Shown in pieces: positions 13,340 through 13,492 of a stretch of 13,492 bases of DNA; positions within the stretch are counted from its first letter, which is position 1; every line of letters begins with the position of its first letter. The position numbers and the translations under genes were made by a program. The notes below the pieces were generated by a model. It made no database searches. It saw only the letters and a program-made list of their open reading frames with translations, and was not told the origin of the DNA. The DNA is from DATKDU01 sp035512595 (GTDB lineage Bacteria; Planctomycetota; Planctomycetia; Pirellulales; Pirellulaceae): contig DATKDU010000440.1 of the NCBI GenBank assembly GCA_035512595.1, positions 1-13,492 of the forward strand. The letters run 5' to 3'.

Positions 13340-13492
13340 AAGTGAAAATCACTAGCCCGCATTTCTCACTGCGCAGAAGAAACGAGTGGCCTACTTGAGC
13401 CATAAGTTGTTGAACTGACGACAACTTGGACTTGAGCAAGGAGGCCACCCGATGACGACAGAGTGTAGCGGACGTTCGTTCGATTTCCAGCC
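13340..13492 (+). mobile_element. Left part of a probable IS1380-family insertion sequence (approximate boundary)
   Basis: The partial transposase at the window edge implies an insertion sequence running off the right side. The exact left end cannot be fixed without the right end. The junction probably lies between the terminator (about 13290) and the transposase; the segment from about 13354 (AGCCCGCATTTCTCAC) is a candidate terminal repeat. A short inverted repeat, AAGTTGT (13404-13410) with ACAACTT (13421-13427), lies in the leader. Confidence 0.4.
13452..13492 (+). CDS. Transposase, N-terminal fragment (probable IS1380 family), cut by window edge
   Basis: Only 13 codons are visible. They read MTTECSGRSFDFQ, which matches from memory the opening of IS1380-family transposases (MTTEC followed by an aromatic-Asp/Glu-Phe stretch). 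The ribosome binding site is AAGGAGG at 13438-13444, seven bases before the ATG, the strongest in the window. The catalytic DDE residues lie beyond the edge, so activity cannot be judged. Too little is present to exclude another family. Confidence 0.5.
   Translation, partial: MTTECSGRSFDFQ

Noticed and set aside
13248..13448. 66-codon open frame on the - strand
   Set aside because: It crosses the terminator and the probable IS end and has no ribosome binding site or recognisable features.

Overview
This window looks like a chromosomal segment of a planctomycete, probably from the Pirellulales or a relative. I infer this from the gene content, not from a database search. The clues are a CysN-CysC fusion, a small membrane protein starting with an NPYQAP motif, a small protein starting with a SIRELMLLT motif, a secreted 28-residue repeat protein resembling planctomycete 'YTV' proteins, and GC-rich flagellar genes. 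All supported genes lie on the + strand.

Region 1 (1-4103) is for sulfate activation: cysD and a cysNC fusion, which together convert sulfate to APS and then PAPS. The two are separated by a cassette of three small unknown genes, the last of which overlaps the cysNC start. A four-segment membrane protein follows (4119-4622).

Region 2 (4623-5551) holds a gene-free stretch with a long inverted repeat, then hisH, the glutaminase subunit of imidazole glycerol phosphate synthase. No other his gene is present.

Region 3 (5710-11535) is a flagellar export and switch cluster: fliL, fliN, fliO, fliP, fliQ, a small unknown gene, fliR and flhB. FliM is absent from its usual place between fliL and fliN, while FliN carries FliM-like N-terminal motifs, apparently twice. 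FlhB has NPTE at the normally conserved NPTH autocleavage site. flhA, a frequent neighbour of flhB, is not present.

Region 4 (11536-13492) holds a gene-poor gap, a secreted protein built of 28-residue repeats, a clear hairpin terminator, and the first 13 codons of what looks like an IS1380-family transposase behind a strong ribosome binding site.

The most unusual signal is not a gene. Seven blocks of short, iterated, low-complexity 'words' sit at gene junctions (1-103, 1016-1046, 4751-4840, 8707-8850, 9514-9556, 10346-10408), and one lies inside fliO (7187-7306). A related junction hairpin is at 6857-6898. Several form long inverted repeats. Two distant blocks are reverse-complement copies of the same word, and two run right up to a start codon. 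I propose these as a dispersed repeat family deserving its own description.
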